In this document: in pieces, positions 41,832 through 49,787 of the stretch
Position numbering within the stretch: position 1 is the first letter of the stretch
How the letters are laid out: every line of letters begins with the position of its first letter
Source: Streptomyces sp. NRRL F-5123
GTDB taxonomy: Bacteria > Actinomycetota > Actinomycetes > Streptomycetales > Streptomycetaceae
NCBI RefSeq assembly: GCF_000721495.1
Contig: NZ_JOHY01000053.1
Location: 1-54,094, forward strand
Length of the DNA stretch: 54,094 nucleotides
Direction: 5' to 3'
Notes under the pieces: model-generated
Database searches by the model: none
Seen by the model: only the letters and a program-made list of their open reading frames with translations
What the model was told of the DNA's origin: nothing
Translations under genes and position numbers: made by a program

Positions 41832-41844
41832 TTACGTTCCGTAA
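41832..41844. promoter_or_regulatory. BldD box TTACGTTCCGTAA upstream of the GGDEF-EAL gene
   Basis: It matches the BldD consensus TNAC-N5-GTNA exactly and is a perfect inverted repeat. It sits 156 bp before ATG 42000. BldD dimers loaded with c-di-GMP bind such sites. Confidence 0.75.
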
Positions 41845-41999
41845 CGGTCGGGGTGATTCGGTCAGGACCGTCACCGATTCGCACAGAAACGGTCGGTGCG
41901 CCGGAGTGCGTGCGGAGAATCACCACGGCGACGCTGGATCGCCTGCTCCGCCAGCCCATATGATCGCGTGCGAGACGAGCGCGACACGGGGAGCAGGCC

Positions 42000-43781
42000 A
42001 TGGGCGGACCCGCGGGCGGCCCCGGCGTCGACCCCGACAGCACAGCACAGGTCATCACACAGAGTCACACGTCTGCCCCACACCCGCGCGGCACCGCAGG
42101 TCGCGACGAGGCCGAGCTGCGCGACTACCGGGCCGCCTTCGCCGTGGCGAGGGCCGCGATGGCGCTGCTCTCCCCCGAGGGCGACGTGCTCGCCGCCAAT
42201 CCGGCGCTCGCCACCCTGCTGGGCGCCGCGCCCGAGCGGCTGGCCGCCGTCGGCGCGGGCCCGCTGCTCGGCCTCGCGGGCGACCCGCACGCCCGGGCGG
42301 CCTTCCACGACGTGCTGACCGGCCGCCGCGACAAGCTGCGCTGCACCCGCCGGATCACCCGGCAGGACGACGGCGGCGCGCTCCTGGCCGAGATCACGCT
42401 GTCCCGCACCGGCGCCCGCCCGCTGCTGCTGACCGTCGAGGACGTCAGCGAACGGGACGCGCTGCGCGAGCAGTTGCGGCATCTGCGGATGCACGACCCG
42501 GTCACCAGGCTGCCCAACCGGGCCCTGTTCTTCGAGCGCCTCACCGACGCGTGCGACAGCGCGGCGGGCCGCGGCACGGGGCGTATCGGCCTGTGCTACC
42601 TGGACCTCGACGGCTTCAAGGCCGTCAACGACACCCTCGGCCACCGGGTCGGCGACGAGCTGCTCGCCGCCGTCGCCCGCCGGCTGCAGACCTGCGCCGA
42701 GACCGGCGGGCACCTCGTCGCGCGGCTCGGCGGCGACGAGTTCGCGCTGCTGGTGCGCGACTCCACCGGCACCGGGCAGGCGACAGCGCTCGCCGAATCC
42801 GTGCTGACGGCCCTCCAGCAGCCCTTCGACGTCGCCGGGCAGCGGCTCGCGGTGTCCGCGAGCATCGGGGTCGTCGAGCGCGAGGCGCCCGGAAGCTCAG
42901 CCACCGGGCTCATGCAGGCCGCGGACACCACGCTGTACTGGGCCAAGGCCGACGGCAAGGCCCGCTGGACGCTCTTCGACCCCGAGCGCAACGAGCACCG
43001 GATGACCCGCCAGGCGCTCAGCCGCACCCTGCGGCAGGCCGTCGAGCGCGGCGAGTTCGTGCTGGACTACCAACCGCTGGTGGCCCTCGACACCGGCGAG
43101 CTGCGCGGTGTCGAGGCGCTCGTGCGCTGGGAGCACCCGCACTTCGGGCGGCTGTCGCCGAACCGCTTCATCGGGCTCGCCGAGGAGGACGGCTCGATCG
43201 TCCAGCTCGGCCGCTGGGTGCTCGCCGAGGGCTGCCGGCAGGCGCGCGCGTGGCAGCTGGCGTACCCGGACACGCCGCCCGCGGTCAGCGTCAACGTGGC
43301 GGTGCGCCAGATGTGGGACTCCGACCTGGTCGCCGATGTCGCCGCGATCCTCGACGAGACCGGCCTGCCGCCGCGGCTGCTCCAGCTGGAGCTGACCGAG
43401 TCCGCGCTCATGGGCTCCGCCGGGCGCCCGCTCCAGGCGCTGCACGCGCTGCACGAGATGGGTGTGCGCATCGCCATCGACGACTTCGGCACGGGCTACT
43501 CCAACCTGGCCTACCTGAGCCGCCTGCCCGTCTCCGCCCTCAAGCTCGACGGCTCCTTCGTCCAGGGCTTCCGCTCCGCCGAACACCCCAACCCCGCGGA
43601 CGAGACGATCGTCGAGGCCCTCGTCCAACTCGCCCACCGCCTCGGCCTGACGGTCACCGCGGAATGCGTCGAGAACGCGGAGCAGGCGGAACGGCTCCGC
43701 CGTATCGGCTGCGACACGGGCCAGGGCTGGCACTACTCCCGGCCCGTCGCGCCGGAGGCGATCGAGGGGCTCATCCGCTAG
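42000..43781 (+). CDS. cdgA: PAS-GGDEF-EAL c-di-GMP enzyme (CdgA-like)
   Basis: The 593-residue cytoplasmic protein starts at ATG 42000 behind GGGGAG. A PAS domain (about 45-155) precedes GGDEF (about 160-330; intact ARLGGDEFALL near 242) and EAL (about 345-590; EALVRWEHP, IDDFGTGYSNL and TAECVENAEQ). No RxxD inhibitory site precedes GGDEF. Both active sites look intact, so it may make and break c-di-GMP. CdgA in S. coelicolor is a known BldD target, and the ceb locus nearby fits that chromosome's order (from memory). The BldD box upstream supports the name. Confidence 0.8.
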   Translation: MGGPAGGPGVDPDSTAQVITQSHTSAPHPRGTAGRDEAELRDYRAAFAVARAAMALLSPEGDVLAANPALATLLGAAPERLAAVGAGPLLGLAGDPHARAAFHDVLTGRRDKLRCTRRITRQDDGGALLAEITLSRTGARPLLLTVEDVSERDALREQLRHLRMHDPVTRLPNRALFFERLTDACDSAAGRGTGRIGLCYLDLDGFKAVNDTLGHRVGDELLAAVARRLQTCAETGGHLVARLGGDEFALLVRDSTGTGQATALAESVLTALQQPFDVAGQRLAVSASIGVVEREAPGSSATGLMQAADTTLYWAKADGKARWTLFDPERNEHRMTRQALSRTLRQAVERGEFVLDYQPLVALDTGELRGVEALVRWEHPHFGRLSPNRFIGLAEEDGSIVQLGRWVLAEGCRQARAWQLAYPDTPPAVSVNVAVRQMWDSDLVADVAAILDETGLPPRLLQLELTESALMGSAGRPLQALHALHEMGVRIAIDDFGTGYSNLAYLSRLPVSALKLDGSFVQGFRSAEHPNPADETIVEALVQLAHRLGLTVTAECVENAEQAERLRRIGCDTGQGWHYSRPVAPEAIEGLIR

Positions 43782-43952
43782 TGCTGTGACCGGGAGGGTT
43801 TGCCGGTAGCTTGCGGCGTCCGGTGCGGTGCGTCGCAAGGCGCCGGATCGGCCTCGTAGTGGGCCTACTCGGTCGACGTCCTCGGGGGGAGGGAGGACGC
43901 GGACCCCGGAGGGGCGGGGGGTCAGTCACTCATCGGCCGGCCCCCGGAGGGG

Positions 43953-45725
43953 TCAGCAGGCGCCGAGGTCCTGCCAGACTCCCCATTCGCCGGTCGTGCC
44001 GGGCTCCTCGTTGGTGGTCCACCACTTGGCCTGCCACTTGTGGCTCTTCCAGGAGACCTGGTTGCCGCCGACGTAGACGGCCGAGGCCGACCAGGAGGGC
44101 AGGGTGCAGGTGCCGCCCGGCGGAGTGGTCGGAGGAGTGGTGGGCGGCGTCGTCGGCGGGGTCGTCGGCGGCGTCGTGGGCGGAGTGGTCGGCGGGGTGG
44201 TGGGCGGGGTCGTCGGGGACGAGCAGCCCGAGGCCGAGCCCTTCGTGGCCGCCACGATCTTGTTGAAGAGGGTGGCCGCCGGGTCCAGGTCGAGCAGCGA
44301 GTACATCATCGAGCCGGCGAGCCCGTGGCAGTGCGCGTAGTCCGCCTTGGCCTGGATGGCCTGGGCGCCGAGGCCGGTCCAGAACTCGTTGCCGTTGTAG
44401 AACCAGTTGGACTGCGTGGCCGGGTCGTAGAAGGTGTCGGCGGGGTTGTCGACGACGCCGGTCAGCTCCTTGTAGTACGCGGTGCCCGCGACCTGGCTGA
44501 TGCCGCGTGCCTGCGACGGCCCGGAAGCCGACGAGTAGAGGCCGTGGTTGCTGCCCGCGGCCACACCGGTCCACCCGCGGTAGTACGTCGGGTAGCCCAT
44601 GGTGATCTTGCTCGCGGGGAAGCCGCCGGGGATGCCGTACGCCGAGTTGCCCGCCGTCCAGGCCGTGACGGCGTGGTCGACGCTGTACTTCTCGGTGCCC
44701 GGTGCGACCGGCGTGGACGGGTCGCCGGCCGACTGGTACAGCGGGTCCTGGAAGTTGGTGGGCCCGGTGGCGTCCCAGGCGCCGTGCATGTCGTACGTCA
44801 TGATGTTCGCGTAGTCGAGGTACTGCCCGATCTTGTCGGTCTCGATGTTCGCGATCTTGTCCTGGCCGGACGGCATCGCCGCGGTGAGCAGCATCTTCCT
44901 GCCGCCGTTGGCCGCGCCGTACGCGTCCAGCTCGGTGCGGAACTCGGCGGCCAGCTTGGTGAAGTTGGCCTTGTCGTTCGGGCTGTAGTGGTTGCCGACG
45001 TGGCCGTTCGGCGAGCCGGGGTACTCCCAGTCGAGGTCGAAGCCGTCGAAGATGTTCGCGGCCGCGCCGGTGCCGCCGTAGCCGCCCTGCACGGGGAGGT
45101 TGCCCTTGATGAACATGTCGATGCAGGAGCTGACCAGCTTCTTGCGGCTGGCGTCGGTCGCGGCGGCGTCCGAGAAGTACTTCGAGTAGGTCCAGCCGCC
45201 GATCGAGGCGACGATCTTCAGGTTCGGGTACTTCGCCTTGAGCTTCTTCAGCTGGTTGAAGTTGCCGACCAGCGGCTGGTTCCAGGTGTCGGCGACCCCG
45301 TCGACGCTGATGTCCGCGCCGAAGGACTTCTGGTAGTCGGCGAACGCGTCGCCCGCACCGTCACCGGCGTTGGGGTTGCTCTCGTTCGTGGAGTCGGACG
45401 CCTTCGTCGCCTCGAAACACGTGAGGTTCGTCGGGTCGATGTTCTCGAACGAGTAGTTGAGGATGTCGAGCTTGCCGGCGATGCCCGCGGTGTCGAGGTT
45501 CTTGGGGTAGAAGGCGTTGCCGTAGATGCTCCACTGGTCGTAGTAGGCGATGTTGACACCGCCACTCGTCGACGAGGCTGCCGCAGCTGCCGCTGCGGGC
45601 TGGGCCGCCGTCGACGACGACTCCGCCTGGGCGGTGCCGAGTCCGCCGACGAGCGCGGTGAGCGCGCCGAGGGCGAGCGCGGCGCTCGTGGCCGCGGCCA
45701 CGAACGCTCTCTTCCTGGACTGCAC
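43953..45725 (-). CDS. Secreted GH18 chitinase with C-terminal CBM5/12
   Basis: The 590-residue protein starts at GTG 45725 after GGAGG; the longer open frame upstream is unrelated. Signal peptide about 1-36. The GH18 catalytic domain (about 55-490) has the DxxDxDxE signature FDGFDLDWEYPG near residue 226-236 and a substrate-binding SIGGWTYSKYF. A PPTT-repeat linker leads to a CBM5/12 chitin-binding module (WSASAVYVGGNQVSWKSHKW). It cleaves beta-1,4 N-acetylglucosamine chains. DasR-type sites lie upstream. Confidence 0.94.
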   Translation of the reverse strand: MQSRKRAFVAAATSAALALGALTALVGGLGTAQAESSSTAAQPAAAAAAASSTSGGVNIAYYDQWSIYGNAFYPKNLDTAGIAGKLDILNYSFENIDPTNLTCFEATKASDSTNESNPNAGDGAGDAFADYQKSFGADISVDGVADTWNQPLVGNFNQLKKLKAKYPNLKIVASIGGWTYSKYFSDAAATDASRKKLVSSCIDMFIKGNLPVQGGYGGTGAAANIFDGFDLDWEYPGSPNGHVGNHYSPNDKANFTKLAAEFRTELDAYGAANGGRKMLLTAAMPSGQDKIANIETDKIGQYLDYANIMTYDMHGAWDATGPTNFQDPLYQSAGDPSTPVAPGTEKYSVDHAVTAWTAGNSAYGIPGGFPASKITMGYPTYYRGWTGVAAGSNHGLYSSASGPSQARGISQVAGTAYYKELTGVVDNPADTFYDPATQSNWFYNGNEFWTGLGAQAIQAKADYAHCHGLAGSMMYSLLDLDPAATLFNKIVAATKGSASGCSSPTTPPTTPPTTPPTTPPTTPPTTPPTTPPTTPPGGTCTLPSWSASAVYVGGNQVSWKSHKWQAKWWTTNEEPGTTGEWGVWQDLGAC

Positions 45726-45802
45726 AAGAACCTCCGGGGGGAGAGGGAGGAACAACAGGGGGCTGCGGGGTATGGATAGTCCCCTGATCAAGTGCACGTC
45801 AA

Positions 45803-45832
45803 TGGTCTGAACCAAAGCCAGGACTAGACCAA
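45803..45832. promoter_or_regulatory. DasR-like (dre) sites upstream of the chitinase
   Basis: TGGTCTGAACCA (45803-45814) and GGACTAGACCAA (45821-45832) are near-copies of the dre half pattern TGGTCTAGACCA arranged as a direct repeat, as in known Streptomyces chitinase promoters. DasR is released by glucosamine-6-phosphate. Confidence 0.7.
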
Positions 45833-45874
45833 TTTCCGGCCCGGCGGGGCCCGCTGACAGTTCACGGCATGAGC

Positions 45875-45908
45875 AAAGCCGCTCGTCAGGCGGGTGACGA
45901 GCGGCTTT
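45875..45908 (-). terminator. Terminator after the LLM monooxygenase gene
   Basis: AAAGCCGCTCGTCA and TGACGAGCGGCTTT form a perfect 14-bp stem with a 6-base loop, 68 bp beyond the stop on the minus strand. Confidence 0.9.
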
Positions 45909-45976
45909 GACCCTGCGTGATGTTCGGCCCCGTGGTCGGTTCGGCGTTGGACCACCGGGGCGCGAGTAACCGGCAA

Positions 45977-47176
45977 TTAACTCGCCGCGATGTCCTTGGG
46001 GAACCCGTACGCGTCCGCGATGAGGTCGTACGAGCGCAGCCGGACGTCCGGCGTGTGCGCGTTCGCGGTGATCACCAGCTCGTCCGCGCCGGTCCGCGCG
46101 GCCAGCTCGTCGAGCCCGGTCCGCACCGTCTGCGGGTCGCCGTGGATGACGTTGCCGGTCCAGGTCCCCAGGAACTCCTCCTCCATGGGGCTGAACGGGT
46201 ACGCCGCCGCCTCCTCCGGCGTCGGGACCAGCCCCGGCCGCCCCGTCCGCAGCCGCAGCATCGCCAGCGCGCCGGCCATCACCTGGCGGCGGGCCTCCTC
46301 CGGGTCCTCGGTCGCCAGCGCCGACACCCCGATCGAGGCGTACGGGCGGTCCAGCACCTCCGAGGGCCGGAAGGACTCGCGGTAGAGCGCGAGCGCCGGG
46401 ATCGTGTTGTGCGCGGAGAAGTGGTGCGCGAAGGAGAACGGCAGCCCCAAAGCGCCGGCGAGCTGTGCGCTGAAACCGGACGAGCCCAGCAGCCAGATGC
46501 TCGGCCGGTCCGGCGACTGCACCCCGCCCTCCGCGCTGCCCTGCACCGGGCCCGGCACCGCGTGGATCCGCGCGAAGCGGTGGCCGGGCGGGAAGTCGTC
46601 GTCCAGGAAGCGGGTCAGCTCGGCGAGCTGCTGCGGGAAGTCGTCGGCGCCCTCGTGCAGTCCCTCGGTACGGCGCAGCGCCGCCGCCGTCGCCCCGTCC
46701 GTGCCGGGCGCGCGGCCAAGGCCCAGGTCGATCCGCCCGGGCGCGAGCGCCTCCAGGGTGCCGAACTGCTCGGCGATGACCAGCGGCGCGTGGTTGGGCA
46801 GCATCACCCCGCCGGAGCCCAGCCGCAGCGTGCGGGTGTGGGCCGCGAGATGGGCCAGGATGACCGCGGGCGAGGAGCTGGCCACGCCGGGCATCGAGTG
46901 GTGCTCGGCCACCCACATCCGGTGGTAGCCGCGCGCCTCCGCGGTTCTGGCGATCTCCACGCTGGTGCGCAACGCGTCGCCGGCCGTGAACCCGGCCCCG
47001 ACCCCCGCGAGGTCCAGCACCGACAGCACGACGGGCGCGCTGCCGCGGGCCACCCCGCGGATCCCGTGCCCGGCGGGGCGGCGCTCCCGCTGCCTGCCGC
47101 CGCCCGGGCCACTGCCCGCACGGCCGTCCGTCCCGCCACTCGTACCGCCGTCCGCCCGGGCCTGCTCGTCACCCAC
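45977..47176 (-). CDS. LLM-class flavin-dependent oxidoreductase (luciferase-like)
   Basis: GTG 47176 is chosen because GAGGAGG lies eight bases upstream; the frame continues to 47380. The 399-residue product begins with a 45-residue charged linker, then a bacterial-luciferase TIM barrel: VLDLAGVGAGFTAGDALRTS, HRMWVAEHHSMPGVASSSPA, LRLGSGGVMLPNHAPLVIAE, PGRIDLGLGRAPGT and the C-terminal TGADELVITANAHTP. This group uses FMNH2 or F420 to oxidise unknown substrates. It is divergent from the IclR gene with a 337-bp gap. Confidence 0.9.
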   Translation of the reverse strand: MGDEQARADGGTSGGTDGRAGSGPGGGRQRERRPAGHGIRGVARGSAPVVLSVLDLAGVGAGFTAGDALRTSVEIARTAEARGYHRMWVAEHHSMPGVASSSPAVILAHLAAHTRTLRLGSGGVMLPNHAPLVIAEQFGTLEALAPGRIDLGLGRAPGTDGATAAALRRTEGLHEGADDFPQQLAELTRFLDDDFPPGHRFARIHAVPGPVQGSAEGGVQSPDRPSIWLLGSSGFSAQLAGALGLPFSFAHHFSAHNTIPALALYRESFRPSEVLDRPYASIGVSALATEDPEEARRQVMAGALAMLRLRTGRPGLVPTPEEAAAYPFSPMEEEFLGTWTGNVIHGDPQTVRTGLDELAARTGADELVITANAHTPDVRLRSYDLIADAYGFPKDIAAS

Positions 47177-47513
47177 AGCCGGTGCCTCCTCGTCGCTCTC
47201 GACTTGCCGTCCGACCGCGCGCCGGGCGCGCGGAATACCCCGGGAAAGCACAACCGGAGTACCCGCGGGGTTGTTCCCGGCCGGAAATCGCCGTACCCGG
47301 AAATCGGGCAATGCCGTCGGCATATGCCAGACAGGCCCCTTCCTGCATATACGCCTGCGGGCCCCGGAAGAACCCGCCAACCTCCTCTTCCCTTAACAGC
47401 TTTGGGGCTATCGTGGAATCCGGTCGAACTGCCGGCTCCACCCACGTCCGGGCACGAGCCGTGACCAGCAGCGACGACCGGGACGCAAACGGTCACACCT
47501 GCAGGGGGCTACC
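47177..47513. other. 337-bp intergenic region between divergent LLM and IclR genes
   Basis: It must carry both promoters. The left side is GC-rich; AT-rich text near 47380-47415 (CTTCCCTTAACAGC, TATCGTGGAATCC) is the best promoter candidate for the IclR gene. No clear inverted repeat longer than 7 bp was seen. Confidence 0.4.
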
Positions 47514-48272
47514 GTGGCGCTTGAGGAGCATCGACAGACCGCACCGGTCTACGCGGTCCGGCACGCCCTGCGCGTGCTGGAGGCCGTCGACTCGCACCGG
47601 CACGGCGTCACCGCCGACCAGCTCGCCAAGGAGATCGGGGTGCCTGTCGGGTATCTCAACCAACTCCTCGCCATGCTGCGACGTGAGCGTTATCTCGGAT
47701 TCCTGCCCGGCGGCGGCTACGTCGTCGGCGAGTCCCTGATGCTGCTCGGTGCCGCCAACCACGACGACGCGCTCGCCGAAAAACTCCAGGCCGTTCTCGT
47801 CGAGCTGCGCGACGAGGTCGGCGCCGCGGTCTATTTCAGCCGCTACGACGACGGCGAGGTCAACATCATCGACTTCGCGGCGGGCCCCGACGCCCCCAAG
47901 GTCAACGAATGGGTCGACTTCCGCTCGGCCGCCCACGCCAGCGCCGTCGGCAAGTGCCTGCTCGCGCAGCTCGACCACAACGGGCGGCTGGAGCACCTGT
48001 CCCGGCACCGCCCCGCCCGCCTCACCTCGCGCACCGAGATCGACGACCGGGCCCTGCTCACCAAGCTGGAGCGGCAGCCCGCGAGCGTCCCGACACTCGA
48101 CCTCCAGGAGTACGCGGTCGGCACGGTGTGCGCGGCGATCCCCGTCACGATCGGCAAGACGGTGGCGTGCCTGGCCCTGTCGATGCCGCTCGCCAAGGCC
48201 CACCGGCTGCGCCCCGCCGTCGACACGCTCAACGAGCGGGCCGCGCCCGTCCTGCTCTCCATGAGCATCTGA
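47514..48272 (+). CDS. IclR-family transcriptional regulator
   Basis: The 252-residue protein starts at GTG 47514 after GCAGGGGGC. The N-terminal winged helix is HALRVLEAVDSHRHGVTADQ followed by LAKEIGVPVGYLNQLL; the rest is the IclR effector domain (EVGAAVYFSRYDDGEVNII, HASAVGKCLLAQLD, EYAVGTVCAAIPV). Members often control catabolic or morphological genes. The divergent LLM gene is a possible target, but its own target cannot be read from sequence. Confidence 0.9.
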   Translation: MALEEHRQTAPVYAVRHALRVLEAVDSHRHGVTADQLAKEIGVPVGYLNQLLAMLRRERYLGFLPGGGYVVGESLMLLGAANHDDALAEKLQAVLVELRDEVGAAVYFSRYDDGEVNIIDFAAGPDAPKVNEWVDFRSAAHASAVGKCLLAQLDHNGRLEHLSRHRPARLTSRTEIDDRALLTKLERQPASVPTLDLQEYAVGTVCAAIPVTIGKTVACLALSMPLAKAHRLRPAVDTLNERAAPVLLSMSI

Positions 48273-48342
48273 GCCGCCGCGCGCAATCCGCCGGGAGGGT
48301 GGTCATCGGCACCCCTGGGGAGGACGTATAGTTGACCTCGTT

Positions 48343-48416
48343 GCGCCGCTAGCTCAGTTGGTTAGAGCAGCTGACTCTTAATCAGCGGGTCCGGGGTTCG
48401 AGTCCCTGGCGGCGCA
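48343..48416 (+). tRNA. tRNA-Lys (CUU anticodon), CCA encoded at 48417-48419
   Basis: Complete cloverleaf, identical over 74 bases to the minus-strand gene at 29800-29873 but with genomic CCA. Anticodon CTT in loop CTCTTAA. A strong terminator follows within 3 bp. Confidence 0.98.
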
Positions 48417-48421
48417 CCACC

Positions 48422-48455
48422 GAGGTCCGTACGCAGCAGCGTACGGACCTCTTTT
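48422..48455 (+). terminator. Terminator of the plus-strand tRNA-Lys
   Basis: GAGGTCCGTACGC and GCGTACGGACCTC form a perfect 13-bp stem with AGCA loop, then TTTT (48452-48455). Confidence 0.95.
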
Positions 48456-48493
48456 CCGTTCTCCCCGTCCTCCCCCGCCCTCCTCTGTCCTTC

Positions 48494-49321
48494 TCACGTC
48501 CAGTGGCCGGGGCGGGCCAGGCCGGGCGGCAGGCGGGTCGCGGCGTCGCCGGCGGCCGCGCCGAGCTGGGTGGCGGTGACGAAGAGCGCGCCGCGCAGGT
48601 CCGCCGCGCGCAGGTCGGCGCCGCGGACGTCGGCGCCGATGAGGTCGGCGGACCTCAGGTCCGCGCCCCGCAGGTCCGCGCCCATCAGGAGGGCCCCGCG
48701 CAGTTCCGCGCCGCGCAGGTCGGCGCGGCGCAGCTTCGCCCCCGTGAGGTCGGCGCCCCCGAGGGCCCGCGCCCGCGGGAAGCGGGCGCGGGCGAGCGCC
48801 GAGGCCTCGCGCAGCACCGGGACGACCCGGGCGCGCTCGGCCGCGACGTCCAGCGCGAGCAGCTCGTCCGCGCCGCCGAGGCTCAGTGCCTCGACCCGCT
48901 CGGCCGCCGCCGCGGCGGCCGGGTGCAGCCGCTCGGCGGCGGGCAGGGCGCGGACGTCGGCGAGGTAGCGCAGCAGCTCGTGCAGCTGCCGCACCACCGG
49001 CAGCACGGCGAACATGGCCCGCCCGCCGTCCTCGGCGTCGCGCCAGCCGCGCCCGCCGAAGGTGTGCCGGGAGATCTTCTGCCCGGCCCCGAAGCAGTCG
49101 TAGGCGGTGCAGCCGGCGTAGCCGCGGTCCCGCAGCCGGTCGTGGATGCCGCACCGGTGCGAGCCGTCGAGGTGTTCGCACGCCTCGCCGGGGGCCTTGT
49201 CCCGCGGGAAGTCCGCGGAGCGTGTGAACGCGAGGGCGACGCAGCACAGCCCGAAGCACTTCGCGCAGTCCGCCTGCAGCTCGTCCACCGTCCCCGGCCC
49301 CTTCCGTCGCCCGACCCCCAT
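48494..49321 (-). CDS. YkgJ-like cysteine cluster fused to pentapeptide repeats
   Basis: The 275-residue protein is called from ATG 49321, though no strong ribosome site is seen. Residues about 18-75 hold a cysteine cluster ([39 protein letters not shown]) resembling the CxxxCxxCC metal site of YkgJ/UPF0153 proteins. After a helical middle, residues about 185-245 are five-residue A(D/N)LRX repeats ([20 protein letters not shown] and onward) expected to form a square right-handed helix. In other bacteria such helices mimic DNA and protect gyrase; here that is only a possibility. Confidence 0.82.
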   Translation of the reverse strand: MGVGRRKGPGTVDELQADCAKCFGLCCVALAFTRSADFPRDKAPGEACEHLDGSHRCGIHDRLRDRGYAGCTAYDCFGAGQKISRHTFGGRGWRDAEDGGRAMFAVLPVVRQLHELLRYLADVRALPAAERLHPAAAAAAERVEALSLGGADELLALDVAAERARVVPVLREASALARARFPRARALGGADLTGAKLRRADLRGAELRGALLMGADLRGADLRSADLIGADVRGADLRAADLRGALFVTATQLGAAAGDAATRLPPGLARPGHWT

Positions 49322-49408
49322 GGTCCCGCACCCGTGCGGTCTGCTGACCGCTGCCCCACGGGCTGCCCCGTCCCTTGCCGCGGGACCTTCCCCCGGTGCG
49401 TGCTCGGT

Positions 49409-49436
49409 CGCGCAGTTCCCCGCGCCCCCAAAAACG
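49409..49436. repeat. Common Streptomyces intergenic element CGCAGTTCCCCGCGCCCC
   Basis: The phrase CGCGCAGTTCCCCGCGCCCC followed by AAAAACG is widespread between Streptomyces genes (from memory). Its reverse complement trace GAACTGCGCG follows each of the two elements next to it. Confidence 0.75.
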
Positions 49437-49472
49437 CTCACCCTGCGTGCAGAGGGCACGCACCAGCGGCAC

Positions 49473-49514
49473 GTGGGGGCACCTCCCGGGCGAGGCCGAG
49501 GGGAGAACTGCGCG
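49473..49514. repeat. Palindromic intergenic repeat, copy 1
   Basis: GTGGGGGCACCTCCCGGGCG then AGGCCGAGGGGAGAACTGCGCG. The two halves partly pair (GGGGGCACCTCCC). Similar to the second copy at 49583. Confidence 0.75.
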
Positions 49515-49582
49515 ACCGGCCCACCACCGGCAGAAGATCGCGAGCGCCACCTCAAGGGGCAGCCCGGGGCGAAAAGGGGCGC

Positions 49583-49625
49583 GTGGGGGTCCCTCCCAGG
49601 CGAAGCTCTGGGGGAGAACTGCGCG
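49583..49625. repeat. Palindromic intergenic repeat, copy 2
   Basis: GTGGGGGTCCCTCCCAGGCG then AAGCTCTGGGGGAGAACTGCGCG. Same architecture as copy 1, differing in loop sequence. Non-autonomous mobile or structural element. Confidence 0.75.
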
Positions 49626-49680
49626 CGCAACCCAGCACCGGGGAAGGTCGCGACGCCCACCGCAGGGGCAGCCCGGAGTG

Positions 49681-49787
49681 CGCCCGGGAGGGCGCTGGGC
49701 TTGGACGGCGTGTTACGCGCCCGGGAGGGCGCTGGGCTTGGACGGCGTGTTACGCGCCCGGGAGGGCGCTGGGCTTGGACGGCGTGT
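49681..49787. repeat. Three tandem copies of a 37-bp unit at the 3' end of the M1 gene
   Basis: Units begin at 49681, 49718 and 49755 (CGCCCGGGAGGGCGCTGGGC and on). On the minus strand the first unit encodes the protein's last residues ([11 protein letters not shown] and stop); the other two repeat the same text past the stop. Copies are identical over at least 33 bp. Confidence 0.93.

Larger units (their letters stand above)
49322..49749. other. 428-bp intergenic region rich in Streptomyces repeats
   Basis: Between the M1 aminopeptidase 3' end and the pentapeptide gene start. It contains the repeats listed separately and no gene-like frame. Promoter of the pentapeptide gene should lie near 49330-49400. 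Confidence 0.6.

Noticed and set aside
49681..49787. Possible CRISPR array from 37-bp repeats
   Set aside because: Copies are directly abutting with no spacers and derive from the M1 gene end.
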